A stretch of 64,000 bases of DNA from Psychrobacter sp. UBA3480 (GCF_002377945.1 NZ_DFQV01000027.1:6871-70870), one strand, 5' to 3'; positions 1 to 9,276 are shown, counted from the stretch's first letter. Notes: generated by a model not told the origin, from the sequence alone. Numbers and translations: made by a program.

Positions 1-33
1 ATCGATAGGGTATTTTTTATTTGCACTAGAGAT

Positions 34-2787
34 TTATTGTATGAAACTCTGCAAAACGGATTCTAAGTCTTTCTTGCTAATGGGTTTGGATAAAAACTCG
101 TCCATACCAACTTGCATACAGGCCTCGCGATCTTCTTCTGTATTATTCGCAGTTAGTGCCACAATTGGTATTTTATCACCTTGCGAGCGAATCACTTGTG
201 TGGCTTGTAAGCCATCCATAACGGGCATTCGGCAGTCCATCAAAATCAAAGAAATTTCTTCACGTTGGCTTTTGAGTTTCTCGAGTGCTTGCTGTCCATC
301 TTCTGCGACAATACTACGATAACCAAGCTTACTTAACATCTTACAGGCTATCTTTTGGTTAGTAGGACTGTCTTCTACGACCAAAATCAGTGGAGACAAG
401 GTTTCTTTCTTAGGTGTATCTTCTACAAAAGATAGACTGCTGTCATATTGATGTTTGACCAATATGTCTAGTGTTTTCCTTGCAAACAAGGTTAAGCGTA
501 GCAGTTCAGACAGTAATAAACTTGCGTCCAAGGGTTTGGTCAAAAACCCATCATATTGGCCTAGTAAAGTAGAAGGTATATGCCTTTCAAGTTTCATGCT
601 AAGTAATATCTTTGGTAGTGAAGGCGTAGTGACTAGGTCGTTTAACACTTCTAATTGCTCGCTATACTTGTTGCTCGCATGAGCTGATAAGGTGATGGAT
701 TCGCTGTATTCATAATCTAATAACAAGACAGGAATGACAGTTTGCTCATCTTGTTTTAATTTATTTTTTAGCTGCTGTACAGTGGCTCTATCTAAAGTGC
801 TGTAGATAGTCACGGATATCGTTAAGTACTCGCACAAACGTTGTAAATGTTCAGCAACTAGAGGCTGATTGATGACAGCGATAAGGTGAATGTGTGGCAG
901 CTGCGAACAACGATGATATACCGATTGATAAGTGGTATGAGGATAAGGAAGGTAGAGGCTAAATATCGTCTCTTTATCCACCGTATTACTTAGTTCGATA
1001 AAACCGCCGAGTAACTGAGCAAAGCTATTGGCATCACTCAAGCCAATATTACTGTCTTCAACTAAGTTATGATTGCTTTGATTCAAGATATTGACTAATT
1101 GATTTTTTCTCTCAGGAGTAATAGTTACTCCAGTGTCTTTTACGCTAAATCGAATCCAATAAGATGTCTGCGCAGGTATTGTCGTGTCATTGTTAGGAGT
1201 TAAAGGCTGATTACTTATTCGCGTTACTTTATCTTCAGGTACACGATCAACAGTGAGCGCGACATAGCCTGATGTTGTAAAATCAATAGCGTTTTTCAAC
1301 AGATTTAATAGGATATGGTGCAGACGAATGTAATCAGTTTCGATGTAACGAGGACAGTCCGGCGCAAAGAAATAAATCAATTCTAACCCTTGTTGTCTTA
1401 TTTCTTGTGTGACTAAATTGCTAACTTCTTTGCTTACCTTATAAATATCAACCGTTTCGATACTTAGACGTGTTTTTCGGACTTCAACTTCCTCTGTTGC
1501 TAGCGTCTCATTGAGCACAGTCAACATGCTTTGACTGGTTGTAATTAATGTATTTAGAGTCTTTTTGCCTTGAGCCGTCAATGTTGAAGGGTCGATGGGT
1601 TCCAACGAATCAATTATTTTCTCTAGTGGTATCCTTAACTTGCGACCTATAAATGCTTGGGCTTCGTTTGATTCATCAATTTGTAATTGCAGTTGTTGGT
1701 TGTGCAGCTGTAGTTGTTCAGATTGATGGAAAATCTCATCGACATTATTAAAAATCACAGTAAAACCGTGAACTTGCCCATGTTCGCCAAACCATGGTGT
1801 TACGTGTAGTTGGTAGGCTTGTTTGTTCTCCAAGCCATAAACTATCAGTGTGCGAGTAACGCGCAAACTTGAAATAGTTTTTAACAGTATTTGAGTGGCC
1901 TCATCTTTCCCTTCAACAAAATCAGTCAGCTCATAGCTTTGCTCTCTCTGTGTAGGAGGAGTAAACACTTGCTCAAAACGCTGATTATAGAAACTAATTT
2001 GACCATGTCGTATACTCATCAACATCGGTAAGGGTGCTTGATTAACCAAGCGTTCTAAACGATGAGTCAATGTTTTGATACGCCGATAGTCATTATGTAG
2101 CTGGTAGCTGACGCGACTTAGCGCATGACCTAATAACATGAACTCGGTAGTAGATTTCTTTTGTAAAAACGGTGGCGGCGTATAAGATTCTTTGGCGCGG
2201 CTACTCAAATTATCGGTATAAACCAGTAATTGCTCCCAGTTAGTACGACGATTGAGCATATAGAGCAATGCCATGAAGAATAGTATGATGGCGACCATCA
2301 AAGGGAGCCAATAACGGTAAGATATCCAGTCAACAACAAAAGGCTCATGACGTAATACGATATAAATCTGATGTCCGCTTTTTAGATTAATGATCCCTGT
2401 TAGTTCATTACTATTGACAGTATAAGAGCTATGGTCGCTGCTGCTAGAAGCTGATGTACCGATGGTAGGGAAAGCAACGGTAGAAAAAGCAGATTCATTA
2501 GGACGAGTATTATGATGAATATAGGTTTGCCCAGAAGGCATCATCAAAATCAGCTGATAACTCAGTTGATCAAAAGTAGGTTGTTCTAAGATTTTTTTTA
2601 TTTCACTATCTACAGGTGCTGCATGCTCAATAATACTGTGCTGTAGGGAATAAAAAGTATCTATGCTATGTTGCTCACTATGTTTTTTTATCCCATCAAA
2701 CAGTGTGACATAGTACAGCAGTAACATAACCGTGAGAGACAAGGTATAGAAAATCAATAAGCGCTGTAAGGACTGAAACTGTTGCAT
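34..2787 (-). CDS. Hybrid sensor kinase-like protein with degenerate kinase core and intact C-terminal receiver
   Basis: A 917-residue inner-membrane signalling protein. Membrane segments lie at about 10-30 and 161-178 and enclose a periplasmic sensor domain. A PAS-like region (about 245-350), a dimerisation segment, an ATPase-like domain (about 480-615), a degenerate receiver (about 632-770) and a good receiver (about 800-917) follow. The last receiver has the acidic pair E805/D806, phospho-acceptor D851 in MDCRMPVMDG, and K901. The H-box reads GRKLRIPL (381-388), with Arg382 where the phospho-His should be. The N-box (LLNLLKNAI) is good, but the G2 glycine motif is broken (IGLSDANS). No HPt domain follows. 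The layout and size resemble BarA/GacS, yet autophosphorylation looks impossible by the usual route, so it may work as a pseudokinase, scaffold or phosphatase. It is a single gene divergent from fmt. Confidence 0.85.
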   Translation of the reverse strand: MQQFQSLQRLLIFYTLSLTVMLLLYYVTLFDGIKKHSEQHSIDTFYSLQHSIIEHAAPVDSEIKKILEQPTFDQLSYQLILMMPSGQTYIHHNTRPNESAFSTVAFPTIGTSASSSSDHSSYTVNSNELTGIINLKSGHQIYIVLRHEPFVVDWISYRYWLPLMVAIILFFMALLYMLNRRTNWEQLLVYTDNLSSRAKESYTPPPFLQKKSTTEFMLLGHALSRVSYQLHNDYRRIKTLTHRLERLVNQAPLPMLMSIRHGQISFYNQRFEQVFTPPTQREQSYELTDFVEGKDEATQILLKTISSLRVTRTLIVYGLENKQAYQLHVTPWFGEHGQVHGFTVIFNNVDEIFHQSEQLQLHNQQLQLQIDESNEAQAFIGRKLRIPLEKIIDSLEPIDPSTLTAQGKKTLNTLITTSQSMLTVLNETLATEEVEVRKTRLSIETVDIYKVSKEVSNLVTQEIRQQGLELIYFFAPDCPRYIETDYIRLHHILLNLLKNAIDFTTSGYVALTVDRVPEDKVTRISNQPLTPNNDTTIPAQTSYWIRFSVKDTGVTITPERKNQLVNILNQSNHNLVEDSNIGLSDANSFAQLLGGFIELSNTVDKETIFSLYLPYPHTTYQSVYHRCSQLPHIHLIAVINQPLVAEHLQRLCEYLTISVTIYSTLDRATVQQLKNKLKQDEQTVIPVLLLDYEYSESITLSAHASNKYSEQLEVLNDLVTTPSLPKILLSMKLERHIPSTLLGQYDGFLTKPLDASLLLSELLRLTLFARKTLDILVKHQYDSSLSFVEDTPKKETLSPLILVVEDSPTNQKIACKMLSKLGYRSIVAEDGQQALEKLKSQREEISLILMDCRMPVMDGLQATQVIRSQGDKIPIVALTANNTEEDREACMQVGMDEFLSKPISKKDLESVLQSFIQ

Positions 2788-3108
2788 GAAAGCGTGGCCC
2801 TATCTCGACACGAAAGAATATAGTGAAATAAAAATGAAGTTTCTACATATAGTAGGTGAATTATACGACAGTTGAATTGTCTAAAATTTTTAGTGTTACC
2901 TTCTATTTATAGCAGAATAACGGCTTACTGTTTACAGAGAGTGGTTATTAACACCAAATTGTTTTGTAAAAGATATAAATAGAACGTTCGATGTTCTTGA
3001 TATTATAAAGGCAAATAATGTCATTGGTTATCATGAAGTGGGGTCATTACAATCATGGCACTGCGCCGTAAACTCACCTATAATGAACAAATAAACCTTA
3101 TATAATGC
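2788..3108. other. Divergent intergenic region between the kinase-like gene and fmt
   Basis: This 321-base AT-rich stretch separates two divergent genes and carries their promoters. Apart from the candidate fmt promoter near its right end I see no gene, repeat or clear hairpin in it. No def (peptide deformylase) gene is present, although def often precedes fmt in gammaproteobacteria. Confidence 0.6.
3055..3084 (+). promoter_or_regulatory. Candidate sigma-70 promoter of fmt
   Basis: ATGGCA (3055-3060; 4 of 6 consensus bases) is followed after 18 bases by a perfect TATAAT (3079-3084). Transcription would start near 3091 and leave a leader of only about 20 bases. A second TATAAT at 3101-3106 abuts the start codon. 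No convincing ribosome binding site precedes fmt. Confidence 0.4.
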
Positions 3109-4185
3109 ATGATTATGACTACAACTGCTCCTACCTTTGATACATCTAACTCGCTTACTGACCATGATAACCCAACTACTAACCGATTAAGGGTAGTATT
3201 TGCGGGGACGCCTGAATTCGCTGCTATTAGCCTTGAATCGTTAATTAATCAGCAAGAACCGCTGAATATAGAGATAGTCGCTGTTTACACCCAGCCTGAT
3301 CGTAAGGCAGGTCGTGGTCAAAAACTGTCAGCTTCTGCGGTAAAAGAAGTTGCATTGGCAAATGATATCGCTGTAGAGCAGCCAGTCACTTTTAAAAAGT
3401 CTAGTGCAGAAGGGCTAGCTGCTAGGCAAACTCTGCGCACCTACCAACCAGATGTGATGATTGTCGCCGCTTACGGATTGATTTTACCTATCGGTGTATT
3501 AGAGACGCCTACTCATGGTTGCTTAAATATCCATGCCTCACTATTACCGCGTTGGCGCGGTGCTGCACCTATCCATCGTGCACTCTTGGCCGGAGATGAT
3601 GAGACCGGCATTACCATTATGCAGATGGACAAAGGTCTTGATACAGGTGACATGCTGTATAAAGTTAGCGAAAGTATTGCCTCTGATGATACCGCTGCTA
3701 GCCTACATGATAAGATGGCTGCATTTGGTGCGACAGCCATTAGTACGGTGCTAAAAGATTTAGCTACTTATCAAGCTCAAGCTATTGCTCAAGACGATAG
3801 TCAAGCCAACTACGCTGAAAAACTAGTCAAAACCGAAGGCGAAATTGATTGGGCGCAGCCTGCTGCCGCTATTGAACGCCAAATTCGTGGGCTGACACCA
3901 TGGCCAGGTGCTTATGCTTTCCTAGCAGGGCAGCGCGTTAAAATACTGGCTAGCTTACCTGTAAATACATCGCAGCAAACCAATGAGCCTGCTGGAACGG
4001 TTATCAGTGTTGGACGAAAAGCGATTTTAGTCGCTTGTGGTAAAGAGAGTGACGCTGAATCATCAGCCACCACTTTAGCCATTACTCATTTGCAGTTTGC
4101 GGGTGGTAAGCCAATGACAGCTGAACAAGTTTGCCACGGCAACCAATTAAATGATGGCGATCAATTTACGTCAGAAACAAAATAA
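3109..4185 (+). CDS. fmt: Methionyl-tRNA formyltransferase
   Basis: Transfers a formyl group from 10-formyl-THF to Met-tRNAi, making the initiator fMet-tRNA in the cytoplasm. The N-terminal formyltransferase fold has VVFAGTPEFAA (29-39), the signature HASLLPRWRGAAPI (142-155), and the catalytic triad N140, H142 and D178, with the same spacing as E. coli N106/H108/D144. A C-terminal OB-like tRNA-binding domain starts near 245. At 358 residues it is about 40 longer than the E. coli protein, mainly through a polar N-terminal extension of about 25 residues. Two starts (3109 and 3115) are possible, neither with a clear Shine-Dalgarno. rsmB follows 65 bases later, the usual fmt-rsmB order. Confidence 0.96.
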   Translation: MIMTTTAPTFDTSNSLTDHDNPTTNRLRVVFAGTPEFAAISLESLINQQEPLNIEIVAVYTQPDRKAGRGQKLSASAVKEVALANDIAVEQPVTFKKSSAEGLAARQTLRTYQPDVMIVAAYGLILPIGVLETPTHGCLNIHASLLPRWRGAAPIHRALLAGDDETGITIMQMDKGLDTGDMLYKVSESIASDDTAASLHDKMAAFGATAISTVLKDLATYQAQAIAQDDSQANYAEKLVKTEGEIDWAQPAAAIERQIRGLTPWPGAYAFLAGQRVKILASLPVNTSQQTNEPAGTVISVGRKAILVACGKESDAESSATTLAITHLQFAGGKPMTAEQVCHGNQLNDGDQFTSETK

Positions 4186-4250
4186 CGTTACTTATATTTA
4201 ACCTACTTGCACAAGACGCTATCGATGATACGTCAAGGAAATGAAATTTA

Positions 4251-5831
4251 ATGAGACAAAACAGTACTGCGCCTAGAAACAATAAGCTCAAACCATCAAG
4301 CAATCTTATTATGAATGGCAGCGTACGCGTGCGTGTGATTCGTACTTTACTGGCTATTCAAAACGGTCAGTCGCTCTCAAGCGTCCTTGATCCATTATTG
4401 AATAGTCTACATGATGGTGACAAAGGTTTTGCCCATGCGCTACTACTTACGACGTTGCGCCAGTGGCATGCGCTGGCACGTTTGCTCGATAGCTTAGCAG
4501 ACAACCCTATCGACGAAGTTGAAGTGCGTACCACCATTCAAGTCGGCTTGGTACAGTTGCTTTACTTAGAAGTGGCTGACCATGCTGCAATTCATGAAAC
4601 CGTTGAAGCTGCCAAAGAGATTGAGTTCGCTCACTCGACTGGTTTGGTAAATGCTATTTTGCGTAAAGTCGCTAAGAATCCAAGCAAATTCCGTAAGAAA
4701 TGCGATAAAAAGCATAGTCTACCGAATTGGCTTGCTTACCAGCTTAAGCAAGACTGGAGCGAGCAGTATGATGAGCTGACACAAGGCTTGCGCCAACCAG
4801 CACCAATGTTTTTACGAGTGAATTCGGCGGTTACTTCAGTAAAAGACTATCAGCATGCATTAGATGGCGCAGAAATTGATGCAGATATCGTTGAGCTAAC
4901 GACTGGTTTTAAGGTAGCAAACTCATCAGGGTCTGCCACTTCCACCACGCTATCAACCAAAGGTCTTAGACTACATCAAAGCACTGCCGTTAACGCTTTG
5001 CCTGATTTTGCTTTAGGAACAGCTAGCGTTCAAGATATGCATGCTCAGTTAGCTGCACCGATTATCAATAAAGCATTAATGGCTAAGCTTAGTGCTGAAA
5101 AATCTGATACGGAAAATACGAATAATGAGATACATATTCTAGATGCTTGTGCGGCACCTGGTGGCAAGCTTGCTCATTGGTTAGAGCTCATGAGCGCTAG
5201 TGACGAGTCATCGTTGTTTCACGTGAAACAAGACAATAATGAGATATCATCTGAAACGTCACCTGCGATTACTGATATCAAGGTAACGGCTATTGATAAT
5301 GAAGCGCCGCGTATTGAACGTATTCGTGAGAATTTACAGCGCTTGAATCTAAGTCAGCACGATTTGCAGCAAGCAGATAACAGCATCGCATTGAATGTTG
5401 TCTGTGCAGATGCGACCAGATGGCAGCATGGAAAAAATAAAAAAGCGGCGACAAATGAGCCGGTATTTGATGCAATATTATTGGACTCTCCTTGTACCGC
5501 GACGGGTGTGATTCGTCGTCATCCTGATATCAGTATCCTGCGTACCGAAGAAGACATCGAGCAAACGGCACTGTTGCAAGCAGATATCTTGCATAACTTA
5601 TGGCCACAACTCAAAGCTGGTGGTTATCTGCTGTACGTGACATGTTCCATCTTAAAGCAAGAAAACGTCGAGCAAATGCAGGACTTTATCACTCATCATA
5701 ATGATGCGGTAGTGATTGAATTCACCGACGATTGCAACTGGGGTATCGAACAAGCAATCGGTCGTCAGTGCTTGCCAATTGATAGCGCAAGCGGCGATGG
5801 TTTTTATTATGCGCTGTTGATGAAGAGTTAA
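4251..5831 (+). CDS. rsmB: 16S rRNA (cytosine-967-C5)-methyltransferase RsmB
   Basis: Makes m5C967 in 16S rRNA. An NusB-like helical RNA-binding domain occupies about 20-150. The SAM-dependent Rossmann domain has motif I LDACAAPGGKLA (297-308), the motif IV cysteine in DSPCTATG (C415) and the nucleophile in VTCSILKQEN (C465), the two-cysteine arrangement of RNA m5C methylases. At 526 residues it is roughly 90-100 longer than the E. coli protein. The excess sits in low-complexity Ser/Asn/Asp-rich loops (about 220-235, 280-295 and 314-340). The last loop codes across a perfect 16-bp parS palindrome, as LFHVKQ (322-327). It lies just after fmt, and the small unknown gene at 5836 begins 4 bases past its stop. 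Confidence 0.95.
   Translation: MRQNSTAPRNNKLKPSSNLIMNGSVRVRVIRTLLAIQNGQSLSSVLDPLLNSLHDGDKGFAHALLLTTLRQWHALARLLDSLADNPIDEVEVRTTIQVGLVQLLYLEVADHAAIHETVEAAKEIEFAHSTGLVNAILRKVAKNPSKFRKKCDKKHSLPNWLAYQLKQDWSEQYDELTQGLRQPAPMFLRVNSAVTSVKDYQHALDGAEIDADIVELTTGFKVANSSGSATSTTLSTKGLRLHQSTAVNALPDFALGTASVQDMHAQLAAPIINKALMAKLSAEKSDTENTNNEIHILDACAAPGGKLAHWLELMSASDESSLFHVKQDNNEISSETSPAITDIKVTAIDNEAPRIERIRENLQRLNLSQHDLQQADNSIALNVVCADATRWQHGKNKKAATNEPVFDAILLDSPCTATGVIRRHPDISILRTEEDIEQTALLQADILHNLWPQLKAGGYLLYVTCSILKQENVEQMQDFITHHNDAVVIEFTDDCNWGIEQAIGRQCLPIDSASGDGFYYALLMKS
5215..5230. promoter_or_regulatory. parS centromere site (perfect)
   Basis: The 16 bases TGTTTCACGTGAAACA form a perfect palindrome identical to the bacterial chromosomal parS consensus bound by ParB. 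It lies inside the rsmB reading frame, in a non-conserved loop. Chromosomal parS sites normally cluster near oriC, so the site places this part of the window close to the replication origin. Confidence 0.85.
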
Positions 5832-5835
5832 AGTA

Positions 5836-6321
5836 ATGACTACTCAAGCTAAAAAAGTATTGGGTGATTTGCGGCAGTCATACTTAATGTTAGAAAATGA
5901 AACGAATTATGAGAGTTTTAGAGTACTATGGGTTGCTGCTATTACTCTAGCGAGAGCAATTGGACATATATTAGATAAAGTTGACTCTCTACAATCTGAA
6001 CTAATGAAAATAACTGTCAGTAATAAATGGAAAAGTCTTAAAGAAAACAAAGAAGCAGCAGCTAATAAAATATTCTTTGAGTTCATTGAAGATGAAAGGA
6101 ATAAAATTCTAAAAGAATATGAGTTTGGACTACTGTCTTCCCCTATTGATTTATTTGTTGTAGATACTGACTCTATTCCTAGTAAATTTACGTTGGGTGA
6201 TGGGATTTATATACCTTTACAAAATGGATTTTATGTTGGGACTGATTGTAGAGACGTTCTAGCTGAAGCTATTCAGTGGTGGGAAGAGTACATAAACGAG
6301 ATAGATGTAGAAATAAAATAA
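5836..6321 (+). CDS. Hypothetical protein, 161 residues
   Basis: I do not recognise this protein. It is soluble, with no signal peptide or membrane segment. It looks mostly helical in the first 100 residues (charged, Lys/Glu-rich) and has a C-terminal aromatic segment with AIQWWEEYI. It starts 4 bases after the rsmB stop, has no strong ribosome binding site, and may be translationally coupled to rsmB. Its codon use is visibly richer in A/T than that of rsmB and thrC on either side, which suggests a later insertion between two core genes. Being an intact reading frame of this length in the right orientation, it is probably real, but no function can be assigned. Confidence 0.7.
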   Translation: MTTQAKKVLGDLRQSYLMLENETNYESFRVLWVAAITLARAIGHILDKVDSLQSELMKITVSNKWKSLKENKEAAANKIFFEFIEDERNKILKEYEFGLLSSPIDLFVVDTDSIPSKFTLGDGIYIPLQNGFYVGTDCRDVLAEAIQWWEEYINEIDVEIK

Positions 6322-6362
6322 ATTTACTATTCAGTAGCTAGAAAAATTGACAGGACAATCTA

Positions 6363-7784
6363 ATGAAATATATCAGTACCCGTGGTCAGACAGCGCCGAT
6401 GGATTTTAGTGATGTGCTTTTGATGGGTCTTGCCCCAGACGGTGGTTTGATGTTGCCTGAGCATTATCCAAATATCGATAGTGCAACCCTTGATGAATGG
6501 CGTACGCTCAGCTATCCGCAGCTTGCGATGGCGATTATGCAGTGTTTTGCCACTGATATTCCTACGGCTGATTTGCAAGATCTTATCGAGCGCACTTATA
6601 CCGCTGAGGTGTTTGGTTCTGAAGAGATTGTTCCTGTCCGCAAGCTCGAAGACAATTTGTATATTCTAGGATTATCAAACGGTCCGACATTGGCATTTAA
6701 AGACGTTGCCATGCAGTTTTTGGGCAATGCCTTTGAGTATGTGCTTAAGAAAAAAGACGCGCGTATTACGATCATTGGTGCAACCAGTGGTGACACGGGT
6801 AGTGCAGCAGAGTATGCATTGCGCGGCAAAGAAAATATCGAAGTCTTTATGCTGTCACCTCATGGCAAAATGAGTGAATTCCAGCGTGCGCAGATGTATA
6901 GCTTGACCGATGATAATATTCATAATATTGCTATCGATGGTATGTTTGATGATTGCCAAGACATCGTTAAAGCGCTACAGCAAGATGCTGAGTTTAAAGC
7001 CGCTTATAATCTAGGCACGGTAAACTCTATCAACTGGGGTCGTATCCTAGCGCAGATTGTTTATTACTTTAAAGCTTACTTTGCGGTCACGACGAGCAAC
7101 GATGAAAAAGTCAGCTTTAGCGTACCATCAGGTAATTTCGGTAATATTTGTGCCGGTCATATCGCTCGTGAAATGGGACTGCCAATTGACCGTCTGATTG
7201 TTGCAACCAATGAAAACGACGTTTTAAATGACTTCTTCAATCAAGGCGCTTATCAGCCGCGTCCGACTGAAAAAACCTATGTAACCTCTAGTCCGTCGAT
7301 GGATATTTCAAAAGCCTCTAACTTTGAGCGTTTTGTTTATTTGCTATTAGAAAAAGACAGCGCACGCGTTCATGAGTTATTTAACGGCGTAAAATCAGGT
7401 CGAGGCTTTAACTTATCTAACTTGATGGAAGCGGTTAATACGCGTTATGGCTTTGCTGCTGGTAAATCTACTCATAACGACCGCTTGCAGACTATCAAAG
7501 CGCTTTATGAGCAGCATGGTGAATTGGTTGACCCACATACCGCAGACGGAATTAAAGTCGCCAAAGAGCTACAGCTAGATGGCGAAATCATCGTTTGTGC
7601 AGAGACAGCATTACCCGTTAAGTTTGCGGACACTATTGTTGAGGCTATTGGTCAGATAGATATCGCTCGCCCAGCACATACTGAAGGGTTAGAAGATTTA
7701 TCACAGCACGTAGTGGTACTGGAAAACAAGGCTGAACTGGTTGCTGAACAAATTCGCCAACATGTCGCACCGAATTCTGCTTAA
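6363..7784 (+). CDS. thrC: Threonine synthase
   Basis: A PLP enzyme that converts O-phospho-homoserine to threonine, the last step of threonine synthesis. The 473-residue length fits the long form of the family. The PLP lysine is K113 in GPTLAFKDVAMQF, the phosphate-binding loop is GATSGDTGSAAEYA (about 139-152), and the N-terminal YISTRG motif (4-9) is typical. ATG at 6363 is preceded by GACAGGACAATCTA, giving an AGGA ribosome binding site at suitable distance. The threonine-pathway genes hom and thrB are not adjacent in this window. A candidate terminator lies about 120 bases downstream. Confidence 0.96.
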   Translation: MKYISTRGQTAPMDFSDVLLMGLAPDGGLMLPEHYPNIDSATLDEWRTLSYPQLAMAIMQCFATDIPTADLQDLIERTYTAEVFGSEEIVPVRKLEDNLYILGLSNGPTLAFKDVAMQFLGNAFEYVLKKKDARITIIGATSGDTGSAAEYALRGKENIEVFMLSPHGKMSEFQRAQMYSLTDDNIHNIAIDGMFDDCQDIVKALQQDAEFKAAYNLGTVNSINWGRILAQIVYYFKAYFAVTTSNDEKVSFSVPSGNFGNICAGHIAREMGLPIDRLIVATNENDVLNDFFNQGAYQPRPTEKTYVTSSPSMDISKASNFERFVYLLLEKDSARVHELFNGVKSGRGFNLSNLMEAVNTRYGFAAGKSTHNDRLQTIKALYEQHGELVDPHTADGIKVAKELQLDGEIIVCAETALPVKFADTIVEAIGQIDIARPAHTEGLEDLSQHVVVLENKAELVAEQIRQHVAPNSA

Positions 7785-8109
7785 GTAACTACGGTCTTTA
7801 GGCTTCTTATCAACAAGGAAAAGTATCCGTGTAAAAGTTACACCATTGTAATAAAGTGTTTATGATTGTGTTATGGTAGATATAATTGTAATATTAGAAA
7901 CGGCGTCAGCAAGTCATCATCGTGCTAGGCGCTTTTTTAGGAATTATTCTAGCCAATTACACTGAACAGTTACCCTGTAATTTTCATAAGAATTTTATTA
8001 ATAAGTTACTGATATAGTTAAATTTTTATTAATTTAAAGTGTTTTTACAGTGATAAGTTAAGTACGGTTCTTTATGATAAGCACAGTGGTACATATTGTG
8101 GATATAACG
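7785..8109. other. Intergenic region between thrC and the LysM gene
   Basis: This 325-base AT-rich gap holds a 15-bp inverted repeat (GTGTAA-AAG-TTACAC, 7829-7843), a TATAAT box (7881-7886) and a hairpin with a T-run (7902-7938). Together the last two could produce a very short transcript. No protein gene was seen. Confidence 0.5.
7902..7938 (+). terminator. Candidate terminator downstream of thrC
   Basis: GCG-tc-AGCA pairs with TGCT-agg-CGC around a loop and is followed by six T. The stem is interrupted by a small internal loop, so strength is uncertain. It lies about 120 bases after the thrC stop and about 20 bases after a TATAAT box. Confidence 0.5.
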
Positions 8110-9207
8110 ATGAAGATGAGCTTAAAAAAGATAGCAAAAGCACTGTTAATTACGACGTTTAGTAGTGCCATGTTGATGACCACAGCCCACGCAAACAATC
8201 CACCACCTACTATCAAGGCAGATGCACCCAATCGTTATATCGTGAAAAAAGGCGATACATTATGGGATATCTCAGGTCGTTATCTAGATAGCCCTTGGCG
8301 TTGGAAAGAAATTTGGGCCACTAATAAACAAATTAAAAATCCAAACCTTATTTACCCTAATGATGTTCTCATCCTTTGTGTGATTCAAGGTAAAACGCTA
8401 ATTGGTGTTGATACAGGTGAAGGTTGTGCTGGCGTTGAAAAGCAGCTTACTGGGAATGTAAGTACAAGTACTGTGGCTCTTACCTCGACGGCTAACAGTG
8501 TTCCTCCTATTCCATTATCTGCTATTCAGCATTGGCTTGATAAAACACTTATCGTTAATCCTCAAGACTTTAATACCACGCCTTATATTTTGGCTTCTAA
8601 AAACCGTAACTTGATTACTGCGAGCGGTGATAAAGTCTATGCTAAAGGCGTACCGCTTATCGTGGGTCAGCGTTACGGAGTCTACCGTGAGGGTGAGCTA
8701 TATGTAGACCCCAAAACGCAAGAAGTGATGGGTTTAGAAGTTACTCAGGTAGCGACTGGTCTTGTTACTTCTACAGAAAGTAATGGTGTGACTAGCTTGC
8801 AGCTTATTGATAGTTATGGCAAAGAAGTACGTGAAGGGGATCGCGTATTCGTAGAGTTAGATAACGCTATTCCTCCTGTCTTTTATCCAACGCCTGCAAG
8901 TGTTAGTCGCGGCGGTATGATCGTACGTGTGATGGACTCTATCAGCTCGGCTGCGAAGGGGAGTGTGGTCGCCATCAATTTGGGTAGCTTACAAGGTGCT
9001 AAGCCTGGTGATGTGCTGACGGTTTATCAAAAAGGGCCTTTGGTACGTGATACTAAAGATAATGACACACCAGTCCGTCTACCAAACGAGCCTAGCGGTA
9101 TGGTAATGGTTTTTAATACCTTTGACCACATCAGTTATGCTTATGTACTAGACTCTGAGCTACCACTTAATATTGGCGATCAGTTATTACCACCTCCTTA
9201 TTTATAA
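8110..9207 (+). CDS. Secreted LysM-domain protein
   Basis: A probable periplasmic peptidoglycan-binding protein. A signal peptide (MKMSLKK, a hydrophobic stretch, then AHA-N) is followed by one LysM domain containing YIVKKGDTLWDISGRYL and NPNLIYPNDVLIL. About 250 residues without a recognisable catalytic motif follow. An upstream ATG at 8074 would add 12 residues before the signal peptide; I prefer 8110 because it gives a normal signal sequence. The gene sits just upstream of dprA and tsaC, an arrangement common in Moraxellaceae. It may help in cell-wall remodelling or in anchoring other proteins, but no enzyme activity is indicated. Confidence 0.85.
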   Translation: MKMSLKKIAKALLITTFSSAMLMTTAHANNPPPTIKADAPNRYIVKKGDTLWDISGRYLDSPWRWKEIWATNKQIKNPNLIYPNDVLILCVIQGKTLIGVDTGEGCAGVEKQLTGNVSTSTVALTSTANSVPPIPLSAIQHWLDKTLIVNPQDFNTTPYILASKNRNLITASGDKVYAKGVPLIVGQRYGVYREGELYVDPKTQEVMGLEVTQVATGLVTSTESNGVTSLQLIDSYGKEVREGDRVFVELDNAIPPVFYPTPASVSRGGMIVRVMDSISSAAKGSVVAINLGSLQGAKPGDVLTVYQKGPLVRDTKDNDTPVRLPNEPSGMVMVFNTFDHISYAYVLDSELPLNIGDQLLPPPYL

Positions 9208-9276
9208 ATAGCTATAAGGCTGTATTAAGCAATATATTGAAATAAATACTAATCTAAGCTTGCCTATACGAGACAG

